Origin: Parus major | Lineage: Eukaryota > Chordata > Aves > Passeriformes > Paridae | Assembly: GCF_001522545.3 (NCBI RefSeq) | Contig: NC_031769.1 | Location: 130,994,196 to 131,058,195 of the forward strand | DNA length: 64,000 nt | Direction of reading: 5' to 3' | Shown here: positions 35,840 to 48,911 of the stretch, one piece after another | Numbering within the stretch: position 1 is the first letter of the stretch | How the letters are laid out: every line of letters starts with the position of its first letter | Notes under the pieces: generated by a model | Told to the model about the DNA's origin: nothing | The model's database searches: none | The model's input: only the letters and a program-made list of their open reading frames with translations | Translations under genes and position numbers: made by a program

Positions 35840-38800
35840 CTGTGCAAAGAAAACATGTGTCAATGGAAAAAGAGGCACAAAGCATACTATGCTACTGTTT
35901 AAAAATCAGCTTTCTACACCTGATGTCCTACAAACAGTAACACACCCCCTACAAAAACCAAAGATGTTTTTACCTGCTCACCCTACACTTGTCAGAGATA
36001 TGGATATGGATAGAACAATTCTACTGAAGCCAAGAATAAAACAGAAGCCGGGTACTTTAAATCTGATACTAACTTCCACAAACAACTGATGCAAGGCTGC
36101 TCTTGAGAAGAATTCCAGACTGTATGCACACTGATCTGCACTGAGTTTATGCAAACTATGAAAATACTGCAAGTGCAGCATAATTGTACAAATTCCTCTT
36201 CTCAAGAACAGCATCTTAAGCAATGCTAGCATTCAAATGCGCAAATGGAAGACTGCCTGTAATAGAATATTTCAGAATTTGTTTTAAAAAACTTGTAGCT
36301 TATTGATTAAATTGATATTTGTGTTAACATTCTAGTTTTTTTGATACTAATTTATCACCATTGCATTTACATGTTGTATTTATTACACATTTATTTTGTT
36401 ATTCTGTTCGTAACAGTACCTGCAACACTTCAAAATGTTAATTGCAATAGAGGTTAATAAAAAGAAGCCATCAGGTTAGATATAATTTTAAAATAAGTGA
36501 TAAAGGTAGTATGTAGAATTGTTATTAAAATAAAGTAACAGTTACAGCCCAACCTTATTTGCATCTTGCTTATCCTCAGATCTTCACTGCAAATTAGCTT
36601 AGTAGCTAATAGTTTATAGAGTGTTTTCCAAAAGACCACTGAACCACAACAGTCCAAATACTGAAAACACTGTTAAATATAGTCTTAGAATGCAGATTAA
36701 CTATTTAATCACAAGTAAAAAATCAGCAGAAAATTGCTAACAGCTGACTATATACCTTCATTTGCTTTACTTGATGAATAGAACAATCTGCAGCTTACAT
36801 TCCATTAGAGTTGTGGCTGTTGTTTAAAAACATCCTATTAGCTTACATCAACCCACTGACCACATTTTTATTTCAACTGTCATCTTTATGACTAACATAA
36901 GATGGATCAAAACCAGCTAGCTAACTACACTCCTTCTCTAAATGAAGACCTAACTTTTTTAATCTCTCAACAGAAGTTGTAAAAAAAGTGATAGTTATTC
37001 TCTAAAACCACCTGCACTTAAGATTTACAATAGCAGAATTATTTTTCTAATTAAAAGTATTTATAGAAACCACAGACATTACAGCTGAAAGCCAAAAATA
37101 CTTCATTAGGACTATAAAAGGTAAGATAATTTTGGCTTCAAATAATCACAGGGCCATAGTATTAACTGTCTCATGTTACATCTACCACCTCCATACAGTA
37201 AAAAAAAAAAAATTACACCATTTGCAACATAGGTTTGGTTAATGTTGTCAACAATATGAACAAAGTTACTTTGCTGTAGTTTAATATTACCACAACTAAG
37301 CAGCAGTTGCTGCTGCTTGTCATTATGCCAAATAATGGGAAAGGAGCCAGCAGGGTTTTTTATATGCTTTCTGCACAACTCAAACATGCCCCCTATGTTT
37401 GTTACAAGAGGAATTTACTGCCAGGTGAACTAACTCAGTGGCAGCAAGAACATTCAGTTCTATTCAGAAGCTGAATGATAAAGACAAGTACACTGGGAAA
37501 GAAATACCTGTCTCTCGCATATACAGTGAGTCCTATGATTATTTAAGGGATTCCTGAGGATCCAAAACAATCACAGAAGAGCAAGATAATGATCACATTG
37601 ATGTAAGGATTTAATTAGTTATAAAAACAATGACTAGGGGGTAGACTATAATAACCAGAAGTCCTTAGTCTTATCTCAGTATGGGACTAACAGCTAAAAC
37701 TCCTTAAAAAAACACCACCAGTGAACAAAAGAAGCTCGTGAACTAAGTTTGCTTTAGAATCAGTCCAACTAACATGAACACCACAGTCATCTTCATAAAA
37801 TATCCATGGTTTTCAGAGGCAGAGGACCAAAAAGGTTGAGTTAACTTTTCCCCCCGAAAGAAATGCTGGCATGAGCATTTCGCTGAATTTTTTTTTAAGG
37901 AATTACTGTATATACAAGGATACTACTTAGCTAGATTTTAAAATTTTGGTTGAGATTTTTTTTCATGCTAGAAACCACTTCCTATACTCTAAAGCATGCA
38001 GACGGTCAAGAGTCCATCCACCCCAGATTTACCCTTCTGGAAAGTCTCAGCACACCCACTAGAACCAGTCACAGCCCTATACAGATTTTCAGACTCACCA
38101 GACACACACAGCTTAATTGCTTGTACCTTGTATTTCAAATGAAGCACCTCAATCAAACCAACTGCACACTTCTCTTTGAGTGTGGGTGTTCATCTGCGTT
38201 ACAGTTGAGTAGATTTAAACCAGTTGTTTAGTACTCTTAAAAGAAAGGCTTTTTTTCATAGTTACTGTGGTGTCTATAGTTTTCAGACAGATGGTATAGA
38301 AGAATAGTTTCCTTCAAAAGCTGCCCTTTTAATTCTGGGGAGACTTTGTTCAAGCAAAGCATAGGAGGAGGACTCTTTGCCACCAATTCCCCAAAGCCAC
38401 CACCATCAAAAAGGACAATTATCTAGTAAGTTCGTTTTGATGAAGATTATTTCCTAAGTAAGGCTCATTTCCTGCTCATTCATCAAAAGGCATCTTATGG
38501 TCAAAAGGCAGGGACCAAAAGGAATATGTGCTACTACAGATGCACTGACAAATTTGCAACAAACCATAAACAACCTGATATAACCTCTCCCAGGCTGCTA
38601 AACACTGATTGCATTTTCTAAGCACATGCCAGACATGGAAGATTTTCCATTTAACATAAATTGTCATGTAGAAAAAAAAACAAAACTAACATTTGCTTGA
38701 CTACAGTCCGATTTCCCCTTTTCTGAATAAATTACATCTCTTCAGTCTTGATAGAAAGAATATTCTACAAAGAAAAAACAAATTCCTAGAAGCACTGCTA

Positions 38801-41800
38801 AAGCACCACTACAAGGTAGTGGCTACAGAAACATTTCTTTAAGGGGTCAATACCTTACAGTGGGATTTGTGACTGCTGTCACCTTCTTCTGTCCTGACTG
38901 GTTCCCTCCTGAGGGGGGAGGAGAATCAGTGATAACATTTGCAGAAGGAAATCTAAAGGATGGTTTAGGACTTTTAATGTCTGTAAGATGAGTCAGAAAT
39001 TATTGGAGTACAGAGTTCAACTCCTTGCTGGAAATGCTGACTTGCTGCAAGTCATTATTTGACAGACTTGGTGCAGTAACACCACCCATTTTTGCACCTG
39101 AAATGTTCGTCTGCACAATGCTCCAGGACATATATTTTAAGTCAAACAAAAGCTGTCAAGTGGTATGAGACTTCTACATAGGCATGTAATTGCTTTCTTT
39201 GAAGTAAGCGTTACATCCTCAGGCTTTTTACCGTTCAACACAATGACTTCCCAGATGAAGAACTCTAAGATAAGTGTACATATTTAAACACTGCAATTAC
39301 TGCAGACATCTGGAAAAAAGAAAATTAAAATTCTCTGAACAGAGTCTAAACACACATTTGTCACATGTAAGCATCCATAACATGCAATTTTCATTTTTTT
39401 CTTCACATTGTCCAAACTATTATCATTTGGTCAAAGAAAAGTACTTTAAAAAAATCCCAAACATCTGTAGGTCTGCTTCTCTCATTAAAAACTTCCTCTG
39501 CAAAAAAAGTGTCTGCAAACCAAACAGGCTCCAAATTATGTCTTTCAACCACATCTTATTAAACAGAAGTATTTATGACATAACACTCGTGCAAAAAACA
39601 AAGGGCTAAAACCACGTTCTCTCATTCCTTGCAATACTGGTTCTTCAGGGGTAACAAATTTAAAAAAACATTGTCAGTAACACTGGCAATTCGGTACAGA
39701 ACAGGTATACTAGAAAATACAGTCCTCTGTTTTCAGTAAAGGAAATACCGATTTATAATTTAATTTAAATTAAAATTTTAAATTATAATCTATAAATATT
39801 TAATTTAGATATATTTAAATACTTAATGTATAGATATAATAGTATATATAAAACATTTTATTTATGAAACAATTTTAATATATTAATTTATAATATTTCT
39901 AATGGCAGTATCTTAAAAAAATATTCCAATATGCTACTTCACCAAGTTGCATTACTGTAATTCAGTTAGCTGAATGCAGCCACTAACCAGGGGATGGAAA
40001 TGCTGAAACAGGTGTCTTTTTTTGTATTACTCAAGTTATTGCTCAGGACAAATCCACTGAGGGTCACAGTACACCTTAGGTGAGTTGCATCCTACTCTAC
40101 TCTCTCAGCAGCAGTCCACACAGTGAAGTGAGCAATGTACAAAGAACAATTCTGTTGAAGCGAAGGGGGAAAGCAAAGGTTTTTCCATTGATACTGGAAA
40201 AACAGTGTCTCATCCAGCATCCTCTACAGGAACAAGAACCTCCTTCTGTGCTCTTCAAGTTTGAATACATTATTCAGACCCAATAAGCTCACCAAGCTTG
40301 CAAAGGAAGGATTACTCTTCTAAGTGCATATATACTTTGTGGAACCAGACCAGCACTTCTCTTTTATAACAGTGAAGTCATTTCCTTATCCTATCTTCTT
40401 ATTTGCTCAGTCAGTGTCAGTATTTGGCCTCCCCACTGCCCTGTAAGACTCCCAAGTTCCAGCCCTCCTGCTCCCCCAACTGTCACCAGCTCCATTTACA
40501 CAAAGAGAGCTTCCAAAGTTCTCCAGCCCAGACAGCTACTGCTTCCACTCGGCATAGAGAGGGCTTGCTAATACATCAGACTTCCATTGCTAATTCCCAG
40601 CATTTCTGCTCAACCAGATGTGGCAATACACCAAAGTGAATTTAGAAAAGCAAGACTTCAGGCCACGGTTGCTGGACTTCTCAGGGAATGAGAGCTTGAA
40701 GAACAGACAGAACTAAGACTAAAGTCTTCCCCTGGCCAGTGTAACACAAGGAAAAAGTGAGATGGAGAAAATCATAAAAAGGAAGCGAGTTTAATGGAAA
40801 TACAAGTACACCTTCAGACAGAAGATTTTTATTTTTATTTTAGCTCCACGGGAACATTAACACATAACATTACAGTTATATTTAAAAGCTCACTTGACCT
40901 TTTTCCCATTAAATCACTTTGCAAGTTGAACAAGACTCAAAGTACCAATTAGCTCTCTAACTTAGGTCTTAGCTGCATTTGAGGCAATGACCTGTGCTTC
41001 AGCACACCAAAACAGGTACAGATTTCCTGGCAAACACTACTGCTGCCTACATCTAGCATAGCTTTCAATACTGAATTACTTCTATTGTGTACAGTACATT
41101 ATTGCTGAACACGTAATAGATCCAACCTCAAAATAAACACACATTATCTGAAAACATTCAGTTGCAAATAAAGCAAATCCAGTGTCATTTCCATTCTAGG
41201 GTAATCTATACCTTGCATCATTTGTCCCAGCACAGGAGCCTACCAGTTAGAGAAAGAGTATCTCAAAGAAGGTACCAGAATAGCCTTCACCTCAAGAGTA
41301 AGGCCTTCTGTCACAGCCAAAATTCTCTTCAAAACAGTTTTAGAAATTAAGATGCATGTGTAGTACCTTAAGATTGTATACTTCTTAAGTGTTTATTCTC
41401 TTCTTTCTAACACATCTTCTGCCTTTCCTACCTTTTTATTACTTTATTCCTGTTCAAGTGCAAAATGTCATGCAAAAGTTCTAGCCACATACAAGAGTGA
41501 ATCAGAACTTGAACTGAACAGGAGAAGCAATTTTCTCTGCTATTTTGCTTATAAAAAACACACCTAAAACATAACAGTGATATTCAGAAAATTCTCAGTG
41601 CTAGCTGAATTCACTTGAATGGAGTATTCAACTACAAAGAACCAGATATAATATATGCACTTAATTCAGTAAGTTTCAAACAAAACAAAGAACATAACCT
41701 CTGGAGATAAAGCCAGAAGTCAAACAGAAGATAAACCAAGCTCATCCTGTGCCTCAGCAACTGTGGTATTTTCAAAGAAGAAGTTTATCTACATTAAGTA

Positions 41801-42811
41801 CCTTATTAGGAGGCATACTAACACAACTGGCATTTAGAATCTTTGTGGTCTTTAAAAAGTACCTGGCTCAGTAAGATATACTTTACCATTTGCAAGTTCT
41901 ACATTAAAAAGCATTATATAATTTATAGGTACTAAGCCAAACAAAAACGCCTTCAGCTAGACAGGAAAAATAATACTGTACAAATACTGTGTAAAGTCAG
42001 CTTAAATGCATTTGTAATATCTGACTTAAGACCATTGTTAAAAACCACATAGAACTATTTTAAGTTAGCAGAACATGATAACCACACACATTTCATAGTC
42101 TTCTGTGCTCCTTAAGATCAACTAAGTGCATTCATTTGTTTCCCATTATCATGGTCTTTTTTTCCTTTAATAACTATTTGCCACTTCAAAATATAAAGGC
42201 ATTTATAATTGGCACACATTTCCATCCAACACTAAATTCCACATTCTACTGTAACTCCACTACAACTATTTGTGGAAGTGGATAGTAATTAGCAAATAAT
42301 GGAGACAGGCATTTGGGAAGGCACACCCTTCATGATCAGCATTAGTTACTGTTTACAATAGCAAATTTTAACTATTTCAGTATAAATTACTCTAAGAAAC
42401 TATACAGTACTCAGCAAGTCATGAGTTCAAGTTAAGTCATGCAGTCCAATTAATTCCTTCAGAATTATCACTGAGAGACTGAAGTATCAGCATTTTATTC
42501 CAGGATTTCTGCAGCCAACACCCTAATTCAGAAAAATAGCTCTATTTACCAAGTTTACTGCAGAACTCCATCAGATAATTGTACTGAGAAAGGTGTTAGG
42601 TGAGTAAAAATTTTAGTCCCCCCACCATCCTGAATCAAAGTCCTATGTAATTTAATCTACATCCTATGTAATATGTATGACACATTACATGTGACATAAG
42701 TCATACTACATGATCTAAGTCCTGTGTAATAATCTACATCCAGACAGTTGCTTACCAACTTGTATTTTTGCAAGTGCTTATCCTCCTGCATACGGATAAA
42801 GAGACACTTAC
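35840..42811 (-). other. AZIN1: AZIN1 intron 2
   Basis: 6.97 kb, AT-rich. It includes a very AT-rich block (39740-39900, runs of TTTAAATTT type) and a diverged direct repeat of about 23-25 bases at 42640-42664 and 42719-42741 near the donor. No exon or mobile element recognised. Confidence 0.8.
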
Positions 42812-42949
42812 ATGGACAAGTTAGGAGATGGAACCCTACTATCATCAGCTAGGTTCCCAAGGTGGCTCAGCGTTGAAGTCGAACTGCTCTCTATAAAGCA
42901 CTTCTCCTAAGCCCTCTGGATAGTTGTAAACTTGATCAGAGATTTTGCC
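42812..42949 (-). other. AZIN1: AZIN1 exon 2 (5' leader, end of the upstream conserved coding region)
   Basis: 138-bp leader exon between acceptor CTCTCTACAG and donor TCCAT/GTAAGTGTC. Read from its first base it continues the exon 1 frame for 34 codons to a TGA at 42845-42847. It contains Pro-Pro-Trp (codons at 42857-42865) four codons before the stop, followed by Glu-Pro-Ser. The exon's last bases CAT abut the donor GT, so retaining intron 2 would create a new AUG, while splicing to exon 3 does not. Confidence 0.88.
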
Positions 42950-45900
42950 CTGTAGAGAGAAAAATGCACACAAAATAAATTTCATAGCCAGAACAGAATA
43001 AAAGCTTTATCATAAAACATGTAACAAATGCCTTTTCAGTAGTGCTTTTAAGGAGGCTTGCAACACCCCACCATGAAAGTTTATAATCACATGAAGCACA
43101 CAGTTCTCAGGAGTTTATATAAACTCTGAGCCACAAGTCAGATGTACAAAGAACTGCTAAAACACATGAAACTCCTTGTTTGTACTTACCTTTCAGTCTG
43201 AAAGGGAAAACTTAAAACTAATGGCAAACAGCTCTACATGCTCCTGCTGTAGGGTAGTATGCCTTAATACTGGACTACTCTCCCAGAAGTGTTTTTAACC
43301 CTGTAACCACTGCATTCTTCCCCTCCCCACTTCCTTTCTATTTTAGAATTCCCTCGACACGTTCCTTCTCCCTCTGCTGTGAATGAACACGGCATGTGGG
43401 TGAAAAAGCTATGTGGGTGAAAAATAGTGCTTTATATAGTGAAACTGAACACCACACAGACAAATCCAGAAATGAGCAAGACAGGAAAAACAAAGAAACT
43501 TATGCTTGCCTTCAGGAATGAGGAAACATTTCAGCTGGCCCTTAAAGGCTATTACACACATGACCAAAGCAGCATTTTAAAGTACAAGGCTAGCTTATTC
43601 AAGGTAAAGCAATCACACAAACCAGTACAATGAACGTAAGAGCAGTCAAGGAAACATTTCTTAGCCCTGTTGAGAAATTATTCCTCCTAAAAGCAACAGT
43701 AATTCTCATGGAATTAAATGCACTATCAAAGTGGTCACATGTAAACCCAACATAAAACAAAGTTTCTAAAAATTCACTGTGATATATGGCATGAAACATA
43801 GAATGTACCAACCTACTGTAGAAATAAGCCTTTGCTACTTTCTTTATTACGTAATAATACATGGGCTGACTACAAAAGCCTGATTTCTGGGAATCACCCG
43901 ACACAAAAGATCTTCACAGCCATGTTAGTTAAACCCCTGAAACGTCCTTTTCCACTTTTTCTTGCCATTGGAAAACTAACCTAGTACACTCTATGAAGTA
44001 CTGCATAACACACAGAGGTAGTGCAACTTGAGGGTAACTGTTTCACAGCAACTCCCACACAGCAATCCCTGCAGCTTTACCACATAAATTAGCATTTACT
44101 AGCATGCAACATTGAAAACAAACCTCAATGCTTCAAATTTGAGATATAACAGAATTTTGCCACCTAGAATTAATGTGTATGTATTAAATTTAACCATATC
44201 CTTTTCTTTTACTGAAGCAAGAAGTCAGTAACATTTAGTTCTGCGCACAACAGTTTTACAAAAAGGTATTGCCAATGTTTAAAATTAACTAGTAGTTACA
44301 CTATTTCCTACTGCTGTTCTGATTACACTCAAGAATTCATACAAATTTTCCAGTGATAGGAATTAAGTTTACCTTCCTAGCCAAACAAGTCATTAAACAC
44401 AAGTGCTTCCAGGGAGAGCACACGACCTTCAGTGCAAAACTTAAAATACAATGCTTTAGCCAAATGTCACCTGCAGTATCATGCCAATAAATATTCTCAC
44501 ATGTTCCAAGGAGAAAAGTTTACAATGAAAGTTCCTGTGGAGCAGGAATGAAACCCAACAATTTTCTGCAACAACTTTGAGCTGTGTGAGTTCTGTCTTT
44601 CAGAACTTTTTTAAAATGAGATTTATCTAAAGGGTCTACACAAATATATACAAAATAGTCTGACTGCTCTCTTTTGTGCAGCTTTGCCACTCCTAAACAT
44701 TCAGAGGAAAATGGTACAATTTGAGCCTTTCCAATAACATTCATTTTAGTCTGCTTTAACCAGCAGAAAGAGCTATTTTGCTGTAGAGGAAGAGCTGGGC
44801 TACCATTTTAAGTAGAAGTGTATTAGATGTCCATAACACATAAGGGCAAACCCGGTTTTACAAAAATTGCATATGTTATCAACCACAATGAAGCATTCAT
44901 TGTTTAAGGGTTTTAAAGTAGGTATAAAAGTATCCTCTGCTAAGCAGTGAGCTCTGAGTTGTGGGAATAGTCAGCAAGGTAGGACTGCCTTTTAATATTC
45001 AAATGACACCTATATGCATGTATTTATCTATCATCTGTTGGTATACTCTACTAGCAGGTTCCTGAAGTTTGACCACAGCTCAAGCAACAGTCACAACTCA
45101 CCTGAGGACCCAAATCACCCCTCAGTTGTCCACAGAACACAGTTTTGTCAGAACACCTGCATCCCTGCAGCAAGCCCTACAAGCGCCCAGCAGGGCTGGG
45201 CTTTATCCAGTTCACTGGCCCCCTTCAACTCCTCGTGTGTGATGCCAACAGGCCTACAAAACCAGGCATCAATTTATTTTCTTTAAAAAAAAAAAAATAA
45301 AATCCACTGCATCTGTTTCTGAGAAGAGACCCTGTAATGGCTTGAGCTAAAATATCCATTAACCAAACCCTAAAATTCTAGAATTACAATGACCTTGCAC
45401 ATTCACACTGAGTGACAGACTCAAAGGCACCAAAATCACTCTGGTTCACAGAAAAACCTAGGTATTTTTTAGATACATTAAACCTCCTCCAGATCAGGGA
45501 GAAGACACTGTAGCAAGGAGATGCCCCAGGGGGGTTGCAGGTCCTGAAGGAAGCACAGGTCCCTGAGGAGCTCTCCCATGAACCACACTCTTGTTCCTGT
45601 GCTACAGCAACAGTATTTGGAGCTGAAATTTACCATTATACCCAAATTAGCGCACTACTCGATTAAGCCTTGCTCTCAGGAAAGGACAGTCTTAATTCTC
45701 TTACAGAGCATTCTGTCTCCCTTTCAATTTGGAGAGATGGAATAATTTCCAGTAGCACTGCTGCAATCACACACCTGCAGCAGCCATCCAGGGAGCAGTG
45801 AGAGGCACAGGCTGCAGGTTCAGGGGAGGGCTGCAGTGCTGAAAGGCAGTAATCCTGCCTCTTGCCTCCAAGTAAAACTGTGTCCACAGGAGAAACATTC

Positions 45901-48650
45901 CCACAGCTGTTCACCACCAAACAACACCCTCCCCCCTCCCAAAGACCCTCCTTTTTCTGCGTTTAACAGCCTTCCCCTGGAGCTCAATGCCCAGCAGGAG
46001 GGATGGGGGAGAGCAGGCCGCCTGGCTGCCTGCCGGGGGTTTTGGCCTACAGGAGGCAGAGCAGGGAGCTCACCACAGCCAGAGGCACACGGGGAAGGGG
46101 CTGCCTTGTCACAGGCATCAGCCACAGCAGCAGCAGCATTGTTCACACGGTGACAGGAAGGAAAGAACTAGACTGGACCAGTCCAGACTGGAACAAACCC
46201 CTCCTACCATCACCATTATTCACAACCCCCACCTCCCCCCCAGCCCCACTGCCTCCCACGTTTATCCAAGGAAGAATAGTGGGCAAGTGCAGTGTCTTCA
46301 GACATTAAAATCCAGAAGCCAGGGAGGGCAGAAGTGGGGCAGGACTACCCCCAAGCCACTCGCGCACAAGAGACCCAATGCCACATCTGACTAGATGGTA
46401 GGCAGATCTACGCAGTTTTATTGGACTTCACACTTGGACTTGTTTTCATTCAAGGTGGCTATTACTGACTGCAACTACACAATTGCACCCTGGTTAGTCA
46501 CCGGAGACTGCTGCAGAGGTCTGAAACGCAGTGCTTCTCCTGCCTGCAGGCACAAGGCAGCTGTGCAGGATTTTGTACTGCAGGAGATGCACTTCGGATA
46601 GGCTCAAAAGGTTTAAGCTCACTTTCTTCCCTCTTCACCACAACCAGGTAACCCCCAGCACACACAAACATCACCATGGGCTCAGACTAATGACTGGAAA
46701 AGACCTGCAGTGCTGTCTAGTACCCAGCCATAACAGCATCCTCTTTAGCCTCACCACAATCCTGCACTTGCACCGTCCCACTTATGCATGCATGAGCCCA
46801 CTTGCTCATCGTGCCTTCAGCTCCCTTACTACCAGGAACAGACAGACACCTCTACTGATCTCTCACCACTCCAGTCGGCTGACCTGCTACCGAGCAGGTA
46901 ACAACGGCACTGCAGCCAACACACACACACACACTCCGGATACCCCAACATTTAGGGGCACGCACTTAACACACACGAATTCAGCTGGCAGCTAAGCAGG
47001 AACCAGACTCTCTCTCCTCCATACTTTCCAAAAGCCACCAGTACACCAGGGGCCAAATGGACCACAATACACAGGCAGAGGCAGCCAAGCCAGGAAGGTT
47101 GAGCTCAACCAAGAGACCTCCAAAAGGACCGGCAGCAGCAAACCTGCGACTGCTACACTAAGGGTCTGAGCAAGGGGAGAGACGGGTGCACCCGTGAGAT
47201 AACAAGGGAGCTACTCCCCAGGCAAAGGGAGGGGACTGCTAACGGGAGGGAAGGGTTCCCCCCTTCCACATGCCGGGTGACTCCACGGCCCTTCGGCGTG
47301 AAGGCAGTCCCGGAAAGCGTCACTTGTGCAATACCCTTACAACTCATGCGTTGCTCTGACAGCTGGCGCTGCCACCCTGCTCCTCGGCGCGGCCCTTGTT
47401 CACCATGCCGAGGGGGACAGGTGAGGAGGCCTCGTGCAGGCGCAGCTCAGGTGAGGGGAAAAGTGGAGCATGGCAGCGGGAGCCCGGATGGATAATCACG
47501 CTCACAGAAGCACAACATGGCCCCTGAGAAGCAAGCGAGGAGACGCCGCGGCCATGCCACCAGCACTTCTCCAGCCTCTGCCCCCGGCAGGCTGCCCAGC
47601 GCCGAAGCCTGTCACACACGGCTACCCCCGGGGGCTCGGGGGAGCTAACAGCGTGTGGGTCACACATGGAAAGGGACTCTGCAGCACCCGCACCGCAGCC
47701 TGCGCTCCCAGCTCAGGCAGCTGCCACAGGGCACGGGGCAGCCCCTCTCTCCCTATGGGATCCAGGCGAGGACGCCCCTCGCTCCCAGGCAGGGGCGCCC
47801 TGCGAGGGGCGGCAGCGCCCGCCCGGTGGGCGCGGGTCTCCAGCCGCGGGCACTGCCCCGGCTGCGAGGGGGAAGACACCATACAGCCCCCCTCCGCAGG
47901 AATCCGCCATGTTAGGGCGGCCGCCGAGCCCCCGCTGCCCGCGGAGCCGGCGGCCCCGCCGCCCTTCCGCGTCCCGGGGACTGCGGGAAAAAGGGACCGG
48001 CGGCACCGCCGCAGCGTTCACCCCGGTGCCCGGCCTCTGCTCCCGCCCCGTCACCGCTCGCACGCAGCGCTGTCCGCCATATTAGCGCGGCGGCCGTTGA
48101 CCCTCCGCCCGCCGCCGCCGACACCCTCCCGGTGTGGGGGTCCCGCTGCCCGCCCGGGCCCCGCACTGCGGCCCCGCACCGCCCGGCCCGCCGGGGGACA
48201 GGGGGAGCTCCGGCTCTGACTCATTCCGCCGCCCTCCATCTGCCGGCGCCAGTGGCAGCCGGTCTCGCCCCACGCCGCCGGGCGGAGAAAGGGCAGCGGG
48301 AGGAACCGGCTCCATCCCCAAACCTCCCCGGCAGCCACCGCCACGGTACTGCCCGCCGGGTGCCCCTCCACCCTTTCCGGGCATCAGGACCACCGCTCCC
48401 CGTCCCTCCCTGCACTGCTCCGAGCCCCAGGCCCCGGGCAGGGGGAAGCCCCTGTCGCTCCCGCCCGCCGCCGGTGACCACGGACGCTCCGGGCCCGTTC
48501 GGAACTGGGGTGGGCGTCGCCACCACTTCACTCCCTCCCTCCCGCCAACTCCCCCACGGACGGCGAGAGCCCCAGGACCCCCGCTCCGGTACTCACGTGA
48601 GATAACGGCCCGAAAGATTTGGTAAATCGTCTTCTCTTTTTAGGCGGAAT
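42845..48650 (-). CDS. Upstream conserved coding region of AZIN1 mRNA, AUU-initiated, 52 codons with Pro-Pro-Trp
   Basis: Segments 48597-48650 (18 codons) and 42845-42949 (34 codons plus stop) join in phase across intron 1. There is no AUG in this frame within the predicted exon 1. The proposed start AUU has A at -3. The product begins I-P-P-K-K-R-R-R-F-T and ends F-N-A-E-P-P-W-E-P-S. Vertebrate AZIN1 and related ODC-family mRNAs are known to carry such a non-AUG upstream frame. High polyamine slows ribosomes at Pro-Pro-Trp; the queue behind them raises initiation at AUU and lowers synthesis of the inhibitor. The match in length, start codon and PPW is what identifies it. It acts in cis, and whether the peptide has any other role is unknown. 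Confidence 0.87.
42950..48596 (-). other. AZIN1: AZIN1 intron 1
   Basis: 5.65 kb between the two leader exons. The first 1.2 kb is CpG island. The rest is AT-rich with no recognised repeat apart from (AC)8 at 46919-46934. It splits the conserved upstream frame in phase 0, so skipping or altering exon 2 would remove the Pro-Pro-Trp pause site. Confidence 0.85.
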
Positions 48651-48884
48651 TTTTAAAGAGGGATGTGGGAACCTACAGCAGAAATACAGGCGGCGGCAGC
48701 GGCGCCTTCCAGGGCCATAGGCTGCGGGGGCGGCCGGCGGGGAAAGCTCAGCGCAGCGCTGGGAACAGAGGGCACAGGCAGAGAGAGACAGAGCCGGAGC
48801 GGGCCGGGGGCTGCGGCAGCGGCGGGCGGAGGAGGGAGCGCGGCCGGTGAGCTGCGAGCTAGCGAAGAGACGGAGCGAGAAGAA
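48597..48884 (-). other. AZIN1: AZIN1 exon 1 (5' leader with start of the upstream conserved coding region)
   Basis: Non-coding for the main protein. The 3' end is fixed by a strong donor (CTCAC then GTGAGTACC on the minus strand). The 5' end is inferred, about 27 bases downstream of a TATA box at 48905-48911, in a pyrimidine-rich stretch (CCCTTCTTCTCGCTCC); it could differ by some bases or be dispersed. The exon carries an AUG uORF (48653-48718) and the AUU start of the conserved upstream frame (48648-48650). That frame is open up to the donor and joins exon 2 in phase 0. Confidence 0.8.
48653..48718 (-). CDS. AUG-initiated uORF, 21 aa, in AZIN1 exon 1
   Basis: A short upstream frame starting MALEG, alanine-rich, and ending TAA only two bases before the AUU of the conserved upstream region. 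The start context is weak to moderate (C at -3, G at +4). It lies in a different frame from the AUU frame. If the inferred transcription start is right, it is the first AUG in the mRNA. No function is assigned, but its position means scanning or reinitiating ribosomes meet its stop immediately before the AUU. Confidence 0.55.
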   Translation of the reverse strand: MALEGAAAAACISAVGSHIPL

Positions 48885-48904
48885 GGGACTGTCGCCAGCA
48901 GGGT

Positions 48905-48911
48905 TTTTATA
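48905..48911 (-). promoter_or_regulatory. TATA box of the AZIN1 promoter
   Basis: TATAAAA on the minus strand. Just upstream are two GC boxes (CCCGCCCC, near 48927-48934 and 48959-48966) and a CRE/ATF-like TGACGCCA near 48943-48950. Initiation is expected about 30 bases downstream, near 48880, in a pyrimidine run. A TATA box inside a CpG island suggests focused, inducible transcription from an otherwise housekeeping-type promoter. Confidence 0.7.

Noticed and set aside
47470..48219. 249-codon plus-strand frame in the AZIN1 CpG island
   Set aside because: Pro/Arg/Ala-rich, overlapped by long frames on the other strand, no known domain; typical of stop-poor GC-rich DNA.
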